This document shows, one piece after another, positions 34,162 to 42,659 of a DNA stretch of 42,988 bases. Location of the stretch: NCBI GenBank assembly GCA_963743595.1, contig CAVURW010000256.1, forward strand, positions 1 to 42,988. The letters are read 5' to 3'. Below the pieces are notes generated by a model, which did not search any database, was not told the origin of the DNA, and saw nothing but the letters and a program-made list of their open reading frames with translations. Made by a program: the position numbers and the translations under genes. The stretch comes from CAVURW01 sp963743595. GTDB taxonomy: Bacteria > Verrucomicrobiota > Verrucomicrobiia > Methylacidiphilales > UBA1321. The first letter of the stretch is position 1. Every line of letters begins with the position of its first letter.

Positions 34162-35232
34162 TTAAACCGGGTTACTGGCCCGGAATGTGGGAACGATAAG
34201 ATCTGAGTTCAGCGGAATAAAGGGCGAAAACCCCTCCAGTTTAATCGTCAATGGTACGCCAGGATCCTTGAAATTCACCACGCCGACGGAGTACTTGCCT
34301 TCAAAGGTGATGACAGGCCAGCCGCCATTCATATCGAGTGTTCGCTGCCCAGAAACTGACCCTACTTGGTACTTGATCGCGAAACCTTGAGCTAGAGGCG
34401 ATTTTTGGGTCCAGGGCGAGAAGTAAGTGGAACCATCAGAATTACCGAAACCGCGTCCTCCGTAATTGGTCCCTTTGCCCGCGGTCGAGCGATTAAAGAT
34501 GTCCCATAGCCAGAGCTTGCCATCGCCTCCAAGATAGAGCTGGCCCGCGCACAGACCACCCACCGGCATCCTTGAAAACAGTCTATAGTCAATAGGAACA
34601 CGCACACAATTGAATCCAAATCGACTTAGATCGTCAATGTCGGGTTTTGTGATGAAGTTATTTCGAAACAAGGTTTGAATTTGCCTGTACTTTGCTTCCA
34701 CATCTCCTTGCAATACCGATTTAATCCCGTTTTCGATCAGCAAGTTCTGGTCGTCGGCCCCCTGATCCCAACTGCCTTCCAGTGCAATTCCCCCATCATA
34801 CCAAAATGGATCTCTTAAAAGCCACGCTCCAGTATTTACGCCCTTAAGGAGAACACTCTCGCCTAGTGAGTCGACAATTTGGGTTCCCGATGCGTGGAGG
34901 AACCCCGCCGCAATTCGTCGAGAATGCCGCTGCGGGGCATTGGAATCGGCACCAGCTTGAGTCCAAGCCAACGGATCGGGTGGCGGAATCTGTGTCACCA
35001 CCGGCTTTGTGATGAGCGCTGGAATTGGAGAGATTGGAGCCGTTGGGATTGACTGAGGAGGAGGAGGATTATCGACTAAAGCGAGTTGGAAGGGGGGAAG
35101 CGCAGGAATTCGGCCCTTTACGGGGTCATCAGCGCGTACCTCGTAAAAACCAATCATGAACAAGCTAAGCACTGTAGCGGCGGCCAACCGCGATACTCCG
35201 ACACTGTTGGAGTAGCTTCTTTTTTGATTCAT
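34162..35232 (-). CDS. Chimeric ORF: N-terminus of a GH5-type protein joined to N-terminus of a GH116-type protein
   Basis: 356 aa. Residues 1-36 are a signal peptide region, followed by a Pro-rich linker. Residues about 110-219 match the start of a GH5 glucanase: SLGESVLLKGVNTGAWLL and ITKPDIDDLSRFGFNCVRV, ending PIDYRLF. At residue about 220 the sequence switches to the N-terminal domain of GH116 (DUF608/GBA2-type beta-glucosidase): MPVGGLCAGQLYLGGDGK and EGFSPFIPLN near the end. It stops shortly after, without the GH116 catalytic domain; the GH5 catalytic Glu residues are also missing. So it is a fused pair of fragments, probably without hydrolase activity, yet with an open frame throughout and a start (ATG 35232) preceded by GAGAGG. 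A role as a secreted binding protein cannot be excluded. Confidence 0.65.
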   Translation of the reverse strand: MNQKRSYSNSVGVSRLAAATVLSLFMIGFYEVRADDPVKGRIPALPPFQLALVDNPPPPQSIPTAPISPIPALITKPVVTQIPPPDPLAWTQAGADSNAPQRHSRRIAAGFLHASGTQIVDSLGESVLLKGVNTGAWLLRDPFWYDGGIALEGSWDQGADDQNLLIENGIKSVLQGDVEAKYRQIQTLFRNNFITKPDIDDLSRFGFNCVRVPIDYRLFSRMPVGGLCAGQLYLGGDGKLWLWDIFNRSTAGKGTNYGGRGFGNSDGSTYFSPWTQKSPLAQGFAIKYQVGSVSGQRTLDMNGGWPVITFEGKYSVGVVNFKDPGVPLTIKLEGFSPFIPLNSDLIVPTFRASNPV

Positions 35233-35280
35233 TACCTCTCAAAGGTAGGCCGTTCAAAATGTACCTGCAATCTTGCTGTA

Positions 35281-35298
35281 GTTACTCTTTGGAGTAAC
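35281..35298. promoter_or_regulatory. Perfect 7-bp inverted repeat upstream of the chimeric ORF
   Basis: GTTACTC-TTTG-GAGTAAC, about 49 bp before the ATG at 35232. It has no following T-run, so it is more like an operator or a hairpin leader than a terminator. It would lie at or near the promoter of the long minus-strand gene string. Confidence 0.35.
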
Positions 35299-35386
35299 CT
35301 TGGCTGTGAACAGGCTGTGTTCTTGAATTGCTCGAACGAAATTCTTTATGCTAACGCGAGAACGCCGCAGGCCTCTTTAAATGTGC

Positions 35387-35640
35387 TTAGCATCCAGCTG
35401 TCCAAACCATATCGCTATCAGAAATGGGAGGCGTTTCGGAACCGCTTGGTAGAGTGATCTTACTGCCAACTTGGAACAGGGGAAGAATTGTGGTACCGTC
35501 CGGCATAGTCTTGTAGGTTTCTCCATCCACCCATGAGGAGGAAGTAGCCACATTCGCCACCCCAGTCACCAATTAATACATCCAAGTCCAACGTTCGCCC
35601 TTTCTCACGGTGATGCACTTACCAATCCGAAGTTTGGCGG
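35387..35640 (-). pseudogene. 3' remnant of a second PA14-like gene, frameshifted
   Basis: Minus-strand reading shows homology to the C-terminal 80 residues of the intact PA14-like protein at 33349-34158. Pieces in three frames align in order: AKLRIGKCITVRKG; then DLDVLIGDWGGECGYFLLM beside DMDIIIGERPGGMFNAFLM of the intact copy; then MPDGTTILPLFQVGS beside HGHLILPVFQIAA. At least two frameshifts separate the pieces. The natural C-terminus seems to be kept, and homology ends abruptly upstream of about 35640, where the GH172 remnant begins on the other strand. Confidence 0.7.
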
Positions 35641-36171
35641 AGTCCCTAGCGCTATTGGCTGCCTGACACACATGTGGTTTGGAGGCAACTACAAAAATTG
35701 GGCAAAAACTCGGATTCGGGTCTATGTTGATGGAGAACACCCCCATTGACATTGATGTTTTTAGGATTCGGGATTGGCTTCGACGACAATACCTACTGTG
35801 AAAATGGGGAAGATGGGCGATCCGAGCGGGTCTACGACACCTATCCAATTCCCTTTGGAACGAGCCTTAGGGTTACTGCGCAGATGCCGGACAGTACGGA
35901 CGAGAAGCCCGCTTTATTTTGGATTATTCGGGGCTCAGAAATACCGGTGCAGATTGCCGGGGGTAACCCTGCCTAGTTCGGCTCGGTTAAAACTAATTCG
36001 GCCGAAAATTCTCTGGCTCGGCCCGCAGAGGAATTCGCGCTCTGCGACAAAGGGACAGGTGCCTTGTATCAAGTAACGATTCAGGCGAAAGGAAACCGGA
36101 GCGGCACGAAGCCCGCCTGGATGGACAAGTTGCCCCCGGATAACTTGTGGTCTTGCCAGGGTCAGAAGTAA
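35640..36171 (+). pseudogene. Fragment of a GH172 / DUF2961-type gene, multiple frameshifts
   Basis: Plus-strand pieces in different frames read in order like the first part of a DUF2961 (GH172) protein: SAIGCLTHMWFGGNYKNW and RIRVYVDGE; DVFLGFGIGFDDN; KMGKMGDPSG; VYDTYPIPFGTSLRVTAQ; ALFWIIRGSEIPVQIAG; VTLPSSARLKLIR; ARPAEEFALCDKGTGALYQV. Shifts are evident at about 35740 (run of C), 35800-35830, 35958-35962 (run of five G, with an in-frame TAG following at 35974) and near 36000. It stops at TAA 36169-36171 soon after the last homologous block. Both ends are truncated. GH172 enzymes act on D-arabinan and difructose anhydride; this copy cannot be functional. Confidence 0.65.
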
Positions 36172-36373
36172 AACGTCTAGCTCTTTCGAGTAATAACGGG
36201 CGCCTTGTTAGTGAGAGGCCGGAAAGAATACTATAGCTGCCTTCCTCCTCGGCTGTATCATCGAAACAATTTAGGATCGCTTCGATCAGTGAGGACGTCA
36301 GAAGTCCTGTTACGCGACTAAACTTCGGAGAAGAACAAAATGAATTTACCCAAAAACCTTTAGAGCAGCAACT

Positions 36374-36997
36374 GTGGAAAAGGAACCAAGAAAACTGGCT
36401 TCCTTCATAAGCGTGCTCGTATTAAATTATTTTTTATTTCTGTTGTTTGCTTCTGTGGTGATCTGGCATCTAGCTGCACCTCAGAAGGAGGAGCCGATGA
36501 TATCCGTCCAGGTGCGGCCAAAACCCAAACCGGCTCAAGCGCCAAGACATGGAGGGGAAGCGGCTAAACTTACTCACTACAGTGGAGGTTCCTCCGATAG
36601 CTGCTACTGTTATTGTTGCAGAAACCCGATTGCGACCTTCCCAATACAAACCATGACTATGCCTGAGTTCTCGAGCATACTTCCCTCCATGAGCATCCCC
36701 AGCGGGGCCGGTCTTGCTCAAGGGACAGCTGGCGGCGGCATTGCTGGCTCCAACCCTGTTGATGTTAATCTTCCTCTGGACGGACAAATGTCAAAACTGC
36801 TTTTTCAATTGCCCTGCAGCCTCAATGATGGCACTTGTGCCAAGAGTGACGAACTCCATTTCACGATCCAGATGTCCGATTCCGAGGCACATAGCTGCAC
36901 TTTGCTGGTGCGTGGTGTTGTTGAACAATCAAGCTACGTTGGTGGAAAGACAACGAAGACCTTCCTAAACACTGACCGCCGTGACGACTCCCTTTAA
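36374..36997 (+). CDS. Small membrane-anchored protein with TonB-like layout, probably damaged
   Basis: 207 aa. One N-terminal transmembrane segment (YFLFLLFASVVIWHLAA) is followed by a basic, Pro-rich stretch VQVRPKPKPAQAPR, as in TonB/ExbD-like anchors, then a Ser/Gly/Pro-rich region and a short C-terminal domain with FTIQMSDSEAHSCTLLVRG. The odd Cys cluster SCYCYCC lies where the +1 frame reads VEVPPIAATVIVA, which looks more like the expected Pro/Val linker; a pair of compensating frameshifts is therefore likely. The last 12 or so codons overlap the antisense of the remnant at 36965-37135, so the native C-terminus seems to be lost. Function unknown. Confidence 0.5.
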   Translation: MEKEPRKLASFISVLVLNYFLFLLFASVVIWHLAAPQKEEPMISVQVRPKPKPAQAPRHGGEAAKLTHYSGGSSDSCYCYCCRNPIATFPIQTMTMPEFSSILPSMSIPSGAGLAQGTAGGGIAGSNPVDVNLPLDGQMSKLLFQLPCSLNDGTCAKSDELHFTIQMSDSEAHSCTLLVRGVVEQSSYVGGKTTKTFLNTDRRDDSL

Positions 36998-37135
36998 CGC
37001 CGCAGGAAGGCCCTTGTAGGCTTGCTCCAAGGAAAGTGTATGCACCTCATGGGCGCTGCGAATGATCTCTGGCTCCGCAGATGCCCGATTGAATCCGAGG
37101 AAAACCAGCGCAACTACGGAAAACGGAATGCGCAT
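36965..37135 (-). pseudogene. 5' remnant of a secreted sensor-type gene
   Basis: 56 codons in the minus strand: a signal peptide starting MRIPFSVVALVFLGF, then IIRSAHEVHTLSLEQAYKG and LPAALKGVVTAV. This pattern, 'ala-ala-glu-val-arg-x-leu-ser-x-glu-glu-ala then pro-val-x-leu-x-gly-val-val-thr', begins many verrucomicrobial periplasmic sensor kinases and GGDEF proteins. Here a TAG follows at once, so the rest is gone. The family link is from memory of that N-terminal motif. Confidence 0.5.
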
Positions 37136-37422
37136 GGCGCGACCAGTAGCGAACCATAACCGCAAACTCCTCGCAACCGCTCATTCGAGGAATGCCTTCG
37201 GACATCCGCCGTTCTTAAATCGGGAGGATGGAGCCCGGATTGAAACCTATCGCATCGGGAGTGAAGCTAACTCAGCATGGCGGAGGATTGTCGAAGTGGA
37301 CTAACCGAGGATATTACTCCAAAGAGGGATGCGGTCTCGAAGACGTGAGGCTACGCTCCCAAAGTGACTTACACGATAATCGAACTTCCAGGTTTGCGTT
37401 CCGATCTATTAGGTCTATCCGC

Positions 37423-40400
37423 ATGACTCACTACCCCATCGCCGGAAACAAGAAAAGGCAAAAAGGATTCGTTCTCCTTGCAACACTTCTTGTAATCAGC
37501 CTGCTCACCATGCTGCTGGTTGCTTCGGTCGTTCTGGAGAAGATTGAGCTAGAATCTTCGTACAACTCGTCCAGAATTGACGTAGCTCGTCAGAATGCGT
37601 TGTTCGGTCTGAGTCAGGCGCTAAACCAACTTCAAATAGCTGCGGGTCCAGACCGTAGAGTAACTGCACGCGCCGATATTCTAAACTCAGTTAATGCCGG
37701 ACCCGCCGAAGGGTATTCGGGCGCAACACCCGATACTGATGCGGGGCAGTCCTTCTGGACGGGTGTCTGGAAGACGACTTCCAATGACTTCTCTGGATGT
37801 GCCGGTAACGGGAAGACCACGACAAACCCCGATCCGGCAATTGGTCAGAATCCTGGTCCAGCGGGATCATTTTTATACTTCGATTACACAGCGGATGGGA
37901 ATCCAAACGCGACGTTAGCCACAGCACCTCTTACAGCAAGCACCCCTCCAAGTCGGGCGCAATTGTATTACAATGCAAACGTCAACTGGCTGATTTCCTG
38001 GCCTTATAGCTCGACAATCAAAAATAGCCCCGACCCCACTGCTTCATTAAGCACCCAGATCCCCTCGATCCAAATCCCTACGCTTTCTGGCAATATTACG
38101 CTGAGTGGAACCAGCTGCATTGTCAATCTGGCAAATAATCTCAACATTGCTACCACGGCCAATCCTAACTTGGCAGGCAGTAACAATCACTCGGTGAGTG
38201 CTCCCAAGGTTCCAATTGTTGAGGTTTCGCCGAGTGGGAAGCAACTTGGTGTAGGAACCTATGCGTATTGGGTATCCGATGAAGGTGTCAAGGCAAAGTC
38301 GGATATTCCTGATCCCTATCTCGCCAGTACCCCTGGAAGCGCGGGAGCCCCAAACGGGTTGTCCAAGTCTCAGGCCCATTTCACCATTGCCCAGAGCAAC
38401 GGATGCAGTGATGCGCTGAATCTTAATGGTGTGCCAAATGCAGCCGACCTGAGAACGTTGTCTTTTATAGCTCCAACCCTTTCTTCGATGTCATACGCTG
38501 ATTCTGCGCAAACATGGCTTGATTTTGCGAATGAACCAAACACCTACTCACCCGACTTTACTGTATCCAGCTACGGTCTTCTCGCGGATAACTTTAATGG
38601 CGGTCTTCGTCAGGATCTTACCGCAGCCTTAGAGAATAATCTGACTTTTCAATATCATTTCAATGATGGAACGGGCAATGAAGATGCTCGGAAGTTATAT
38701 GGAATGGATGCAATATATCAGAACAATATTGTGCCTGATATAGAAGACAATCCTTGGACCTCTACTACTCAAGGAATGGTTATTGATGGCATGAGATGGT
38801 CTTCCTTGTACTACTATTATAATATATATCATGCAAGTATGTTTTCGCCCATTACAACAGATGCTGCAGTAAATCCTAATTCAGGCGTTGGCTCCCAATT
38901 CGCATCTGAATGCGCTGGTACTTCGCCAACAATTACTGGCCGCATTTACATTGAACCAAATCCTGGGCCAGGAGGTGGAAAGGTTCAAATCGATGGAATG
39001 TATCCTGCCTTGATCTATTGGAATTACACATATGGACTTGACCTGAATTGCACAGGAGGAAATGACGCAAGTGGTTACAACTACGATTTTATCGCATCGT
39101 CTTCACCTTTCACGGTTAGTTATAATCCTTATGATGTAAGCATCAAGACTCCTAAGAATAGTTATGCTTCTCTCTCGGGTACTATAGCTTCTACCACCGG
39201 AAGAAGTAATGCACCAACAATTGAGATCGATAATAATGGAACGGCAATTTGGGGGCCATTTTATATCAGCTTGCCTGACCCGAATTACGAGACTGAAGTT
39301 GAGACGCAACCCTATACAGCCGGAGAATGCCGAGCTTACTACCTCAACCCAAATTGGAATACGAATCAACCAATGCTGACCCCTGCAAGCCTTTCAGTGT
39401 TCAACCCATCTTCGATAACCGGATTGCCGAATGGTGTGACCCAGTTTACGACTGCATCAACTTCACCGCCGGGAATGTCTTTTGGATCCGCAGGTAACCG
39501 CCTGATTCCCATTGGGACACCGAATACCTACTTTTCAAGCACCCGGGACCAACAGCAGGAACTCCTCAGTCCGAACCCACCAATTCACCTTGCAGTCCCT
39601 GCGTCGAATCTAGGGAATTATACTTTAGTGGCTGGTGGTGGCCAACGGATTTCTCTCATAGGAGCTGAACTTACCCGCTATAATTACATTGAGTGGCCGC
39701 AGTCCACAGGTGTTTATTCTTCAGGAACGCCCGACTTATTTGCAGGTCCCAATTTCTTTGGCACTGGCGAAGACACTCTGGTCCAAGCGCAGCCGAACAG
39801 CTCGATTGACCCTACGGCTCATCGAGATCTAAACTTTGCCAGTAGCACGCTGGGCTATATGGCGTCGGTGGAGTATCATGCTCCGGGAACCGCCTCTACG
39901 GGCTTCTCTTTTCAGGGCACTAACTCTCTCGGCCCTAACTTAATATTCATTCCGCAAAATATTAGTCCGACGGTACCAATTGGTCTTCCCGGCCTGGCTG
40001 CAGGAGGCGCTGCATTTAGCCCCTTAAGCATTGATTATAATAATTATGCAGCTGATTGGTCTAATACGGGCAGGTTCGCCGCTCGGTATGACCCTAGCTC
40101 AGATCTTGGTAATTCTGAATTCAGCAATACGGTTAATGGCACTGGAATGTCTGAATCCGGCTGGCTCCCCAATTCAGCCGGCAAGGACACAAGCCATCGG
40201 CAGGTTATTTTACATGATGTTCCCAGGGGACCGTTGTTGTCGCTAGGGCAGTTTAAGAACATGAGTTGCCGCTACTACGCAATCGCAACCACCCCACCCA
40301 GCCAAACGACCATTGCAACTACCGGATACTGCTGGGAACTTGGCTTTTCCAACTACCCCATAGGTGGTTCCTATCCTTCAGGACTCAATACCAATTGCGC

Positions 40401-41853
40401 AATTCAGCTTCAAACCCTGCTCATGTGGCCGGGTAACAGCAGTGACAGTGGCTACGGCATGCCGGAAAATTCTGTAATGCAGGATGACAACTTTATGGCA
40501 AATAGTGTTCTATTTGACGGCTATTTTTTATCAACTGTTCCTCCTCTAAATGTACCTGACGGGGCTAACTGGCCGGTCGACACCACTCAATTTGAGACCC
40601 AGGCATTGGGGCAAGCATACATCGACGCAAACCGACCGCTTCCAAATTCGAGATTGGTTTACTATCGTAGATCCCAGTCGTCACCGATGGGTAATCCCCC
40701 GAGTAGCGATACGCAGTCGCCCAATATCGCTGATCTTCAGTGCACAAATTCAAAGACGGCCAATCTTCGTAAACCGGCTGCCAACCTTCTCATCAATGGG
40801 GCGTTCAACGTCAATTCCACGTCATCGACAGCATGGACCGCCCTACTCACCAGTACGGGTATATCAAATCCACCGTCTGGCTCATCTATTAATAACACGA
40901 TGGCCCTTTTGAATCCCCAGTCCAACGGCACGTCGACAGCCGTTACAAATTATACGTTTTCCCAAAATGAGGTTCCATTCCTAAACTTCAATCTTGCTTT
41001 AGGTTCCACCGCGTGGACGGGTTCTGCGAACAACAACGTGGGCTTTTTTGGAATGGTCGACCTCAGTACGGCAAGCGTGCAGTCGCTCGCCTCAAGGATC
41101 GTCACCCAAGTTCAAATGAGAGGACCCTTTCTGTCGCTGGGTGACTTCTTGAACCATCGTCTCCGGCGTACACCACCCAGTGCTGGAGGGCCCAATTCAG
41201 GAAATCCAAATCAGGATGCCTACAGTGTTTCAGGGGCTCTTCAGTATGCGATTGACGGATGGCCCTCAATGACGTGGCCTCCGAGTAACTACTCGCCAGC
41301 AAATGCGATTAACGCTGCTTTAGGTGCTAATGCATCCATGGGGATGGCATCGTCTACCGCGCACGATTCAGTCAATAGCATCTATTATACTTATTATTTC
41401 AAGAGCTCCATACCGCCAGTACCTGCAAACTATAGTAAGGGTATTCTTCCTGACGCTCCTTGTCAGACGGGAGTAGGTGCGCCCGGAACCCTGCTTCAAA
41501 ACGATCTACTCCAGGCCATCGCCCCTGTCATTGCAGACCGCTCCGATACCTTCACAGTCCGGGTATACGGTCAAGCCTTAAGCCCTTCTGGCAAGTCCGA
41601 TGCAGAGGTCTATGCAGAGGCTGTTGTCCAACGCCTGCCAGAATATATCTATTCAGCTGAGAATGGTACATATGAAGGGACTACAGGAGGTGGAAGTGGC
41701 GCTGCTAACTATGCTTATGACAGTCCGAGTCAAACGACATTGAATGAAACAATTAGTGGAGTTAATGTAAATGGCCTTACCAAATGCAACAGCGTTTTTG
41801 GTCGCCGTTTTAAAATCATTTCCTTCCGCTGGTTCAATCAAAATGAAATTTAA
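37423..41853 (+). CDS. Verru_Chthon cassette protein A (pseudopilin-like giant protein)
   Basis: 1,476 aa from ATG 37423; the frame is open back to 37228 but the prepilin-like N-terminus begins here. RQKGFVLLATLLVISLLTML is a prepilin-type cleavage and membrane segment as in GspK/PilX-like minor pseudopilins. Family blocks follow in order: NALFGLSQALNQLQIAAGPD with VTARADIL, WTGVWKTT, YAYWVSDEGVKAKSD, RGPLLSLGQF, NSVLFDGYFLS, RGPFLSLGDFLNHRL, and IAPVIADRSDTFTVRVYGQA with EAVVQRLPEYI at the end. These match Verru_Chthon cassette protein A (TIGR02600), known from Verrucomicrobium and Chthoniobacter. The molecular role is unknown; a part in a type II secretion or pilus-like machine is suggested by the N-terminus. 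Codons about 430-630 are visibly A/T-richer than the rest. Confidence 0.9.
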   Translation: MTHYPIAGNKKRQKGFVLLATLLVISLLTMLLVASVVLEKIELESSYNSSRIDVARQNALFGLSQALNQLQIAAGPDRRVTARADILNSVNAGPAEGYSGATPDTDAGQSFWTGVWKTTSNDFSGCAGNGKTTTNPDPAIGQNPGPAGSFLYFDYTADGNPNATLATAPLTASTPPSRAQLYYNANVNWLISWPYSSTIKNSPDPTASLSTQIPSIQIPTLSGNITLSGTSCIVNLANNLNIATTANPNLAGSNNHSVSAPKVPIVEVSPSGKQLGVGTYAYWVSDEGVKAKSDIPDPYLASTPGSAGAPNGLSKSQAHFTIAQSNGCSDALNLNGVPNAADLRTLSFIAPTLSSMSYADSAQTWLDFANEPNTYSPDFTVSSYGLLADNFNGGLRQDLTAALENNLTFQYHFNDGTGNEDARKLYGMDAIYQNNIVPDIEDNPWTSTTQGMVIDGMRWSSLYYYYNIYHASMFSPITTDAAVNPNSGVGSQFASECAGTSPTITGRIYIEPNPGPGGGKVQIDGMYPALIYWNYTYGLDLNCTGGNDASGYNYDFIASSSPFTVSYNPYDVSIKTPKNSYASLSGTIASTTGRSNAPTIEIDNNGTAIWGPFYISLPDPNYETEVETQPYTAGECRAYYLNPNWNTNQPMLTPASLSVFNPSSITGLPNGVTQFTTASTSPPGMSFGSAGNRLIPIGTPNTYFSSTRDQQQELLSPNPPIHLAVPASNLGNYTLVAGGGQRISLIGAELTRYNYIEWPQSTGVYSSGTPDLFAGPNFFGTGEDTLVQAQPNSSIDPTAHRDLNFASSTLGYMASVEYHAPGTASTGFSFQGTNSLGPNLIFIPQNISPTVPIGLPGLAAGGAAFSPLSIDYNNYAADWSNTGRFAARYDPSSDLGNSEFSNTVNGTGMSESGWLPNSAGKDTSHRQVILHDVPRGPLLSLGQFKNMSCRYYAIATTPPSQTTIATTGYCWELGFSNYPIGGSYPSGLNTNCAIQLQTLLMWPGNSSDSGYGMPENSVMQDDNFMANSVLFDGYFLSTVPPLNVPDGANWPVDTTQFETQALGQAYIDANRPLPNSRLVYYRRSQSSPMGNPPSSDTQSPNIADLQCTNSKTANLRKPAANLLINGAFNVNSTSSTAWTALLTSTGISNPPSGSSINNTMALLNPQSNGTSTAVTNYTFSQNEVPFLNFNLALGSTAWTGSANNNVGFFGMVDLSTASVQSLASRIVTQVQMRGPFLSLGDFLNHRLRRTPPSAGGPNSGNPNQDAYSVSGALQYAIDGWPSMTWPPSNYSPANAINAALGANASMGMASSTAHDSVNSIYYTYYFKSSIPPVPANYSKGILPDAPCQTGVGAPGTLLQNDLLQAIAPVIADRSDTFTVRVYGQALSPSGKSDAEVYAEAVVQRLPEYIYSAENGTYEGTTGGGSGAANYAYDSPSQTTLNETISGVNVNGLTKCNSVFGRRFKIISFRWFNQNEI

Positions 41854-42598
41854 CTGTATTCTGCAGATTTGCGTTATTCTGATTGCCTTAGTCAGTACCG
41901 CTTCCGCACAAACGCACGATATGAGGTACTTTCGCTGCCTCGCGTGGAATCAAGATATCTCTGGGTTGTATGTCACGCAGTCCGAATTGCCTGAACCCAG
42001 TGCCGAGAATCCAAATCCGACCCCTGATCCAAATTTTAAGGAGGAAAAACTCCAGATTCCGGGGAACCTCCGCTCTGTGATTTATTCTTACGTACCCTCC
42101 AAGCCGTTAAAGATCATACGTCACATTGCCAATAAGATTATCCTTATTGCTACACTTGATATGCAATCCACTCCACGTCTGGTCCTCTTATTGTTTATTC
42201 CCAGCAAAGATTCCAATACAATTAATATTCGGGTGATCGACGATGATGTCGACACATTTCCTGGCGGGGGTGTGGAACTTTTTAACTACAGTCATACTGT
42301 CGTCACTTTCACCATTGAAACCACTGCTGGTAAACGGTCCATTCAAATGGATCCCGGAAGCTCAAAGATCGTTCCTTTATCGTTTGACCTCAACACAACA
42401 GCCAGAGTCAGTGTTTGGGTTCCAGGAAAATCAACTCCTACCTTTTCCACTGCGTGGGACATGTTTAGCTCGATCCGGTACATGGCTTTTGTTGTCGATG
42501 ATCCAAACGACAAATCGAATGTCCGGTACACCCGTGTTCCCGACAATATATCCAATCTAGGAATGAATCTGGATCGGTTGGAGAAGACAGCACATTAG
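41843..42598 (+). CDS. Secreted protein of unknown function, coupled to Verru_Chthon A
   Basis: 251 aa from ATG 41843, which overlaps the end of the upstream gene by 11 bp; upstream in-frame starts inside that gene would spoil the signal peptide. The signal sequence is NCILQICVILIALVSTASA with cleavage before QTHDM. The mature part has short beta-strand-like segments (RLVLLLFIPSKDS, VELFNYSHTVVTFTI) and no transmembrane segment. Overlap implies translational coupling, so it probably acts with protein A at the cell surface. I recognise no named domain. Confidence 0.7.
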   Translation: MKFNCILQICVILIALVSTASAQTHDMRYFRCLAWNQDISGLYVTQSELPEPSAENPNPTPDPNFKEEKLQIPGNLRSVIYSYVPSKPLKIIRHIANKIILIATLDMQSTPRLVLLLFIPSKDSNTINIRVIDDDVDTFPGGGVELFNYSHTVVTFTIETTAGKRSIQMDPGSSKIVPLSFDLNTTARVSVWVPGKSTPTFSTAWDMFSSIRYMAFVVDDPNDKSNVRYTRVPDNISNLGMNLDRLEKTAH

Positions 42599-42659
42599 CC
42601 CTCTACGAGATTAAATTCATCTATTAGAGTCAATTGTCATTTTTCCAAGAAATTCATTT

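Noticed and set aside
35746..35976. Separate 76-codon plus-strand gene
   Set aside because: It is one frame-piece of the GH172-like remnant, continuous in homology with pieces in the other frames.
37228..37422. Upstream extension of the Verru_Chthon A gene (65 codons)
   Set aside because: It would place the prepilin-type cleavage site far from the N-terminus and has no family similarity.
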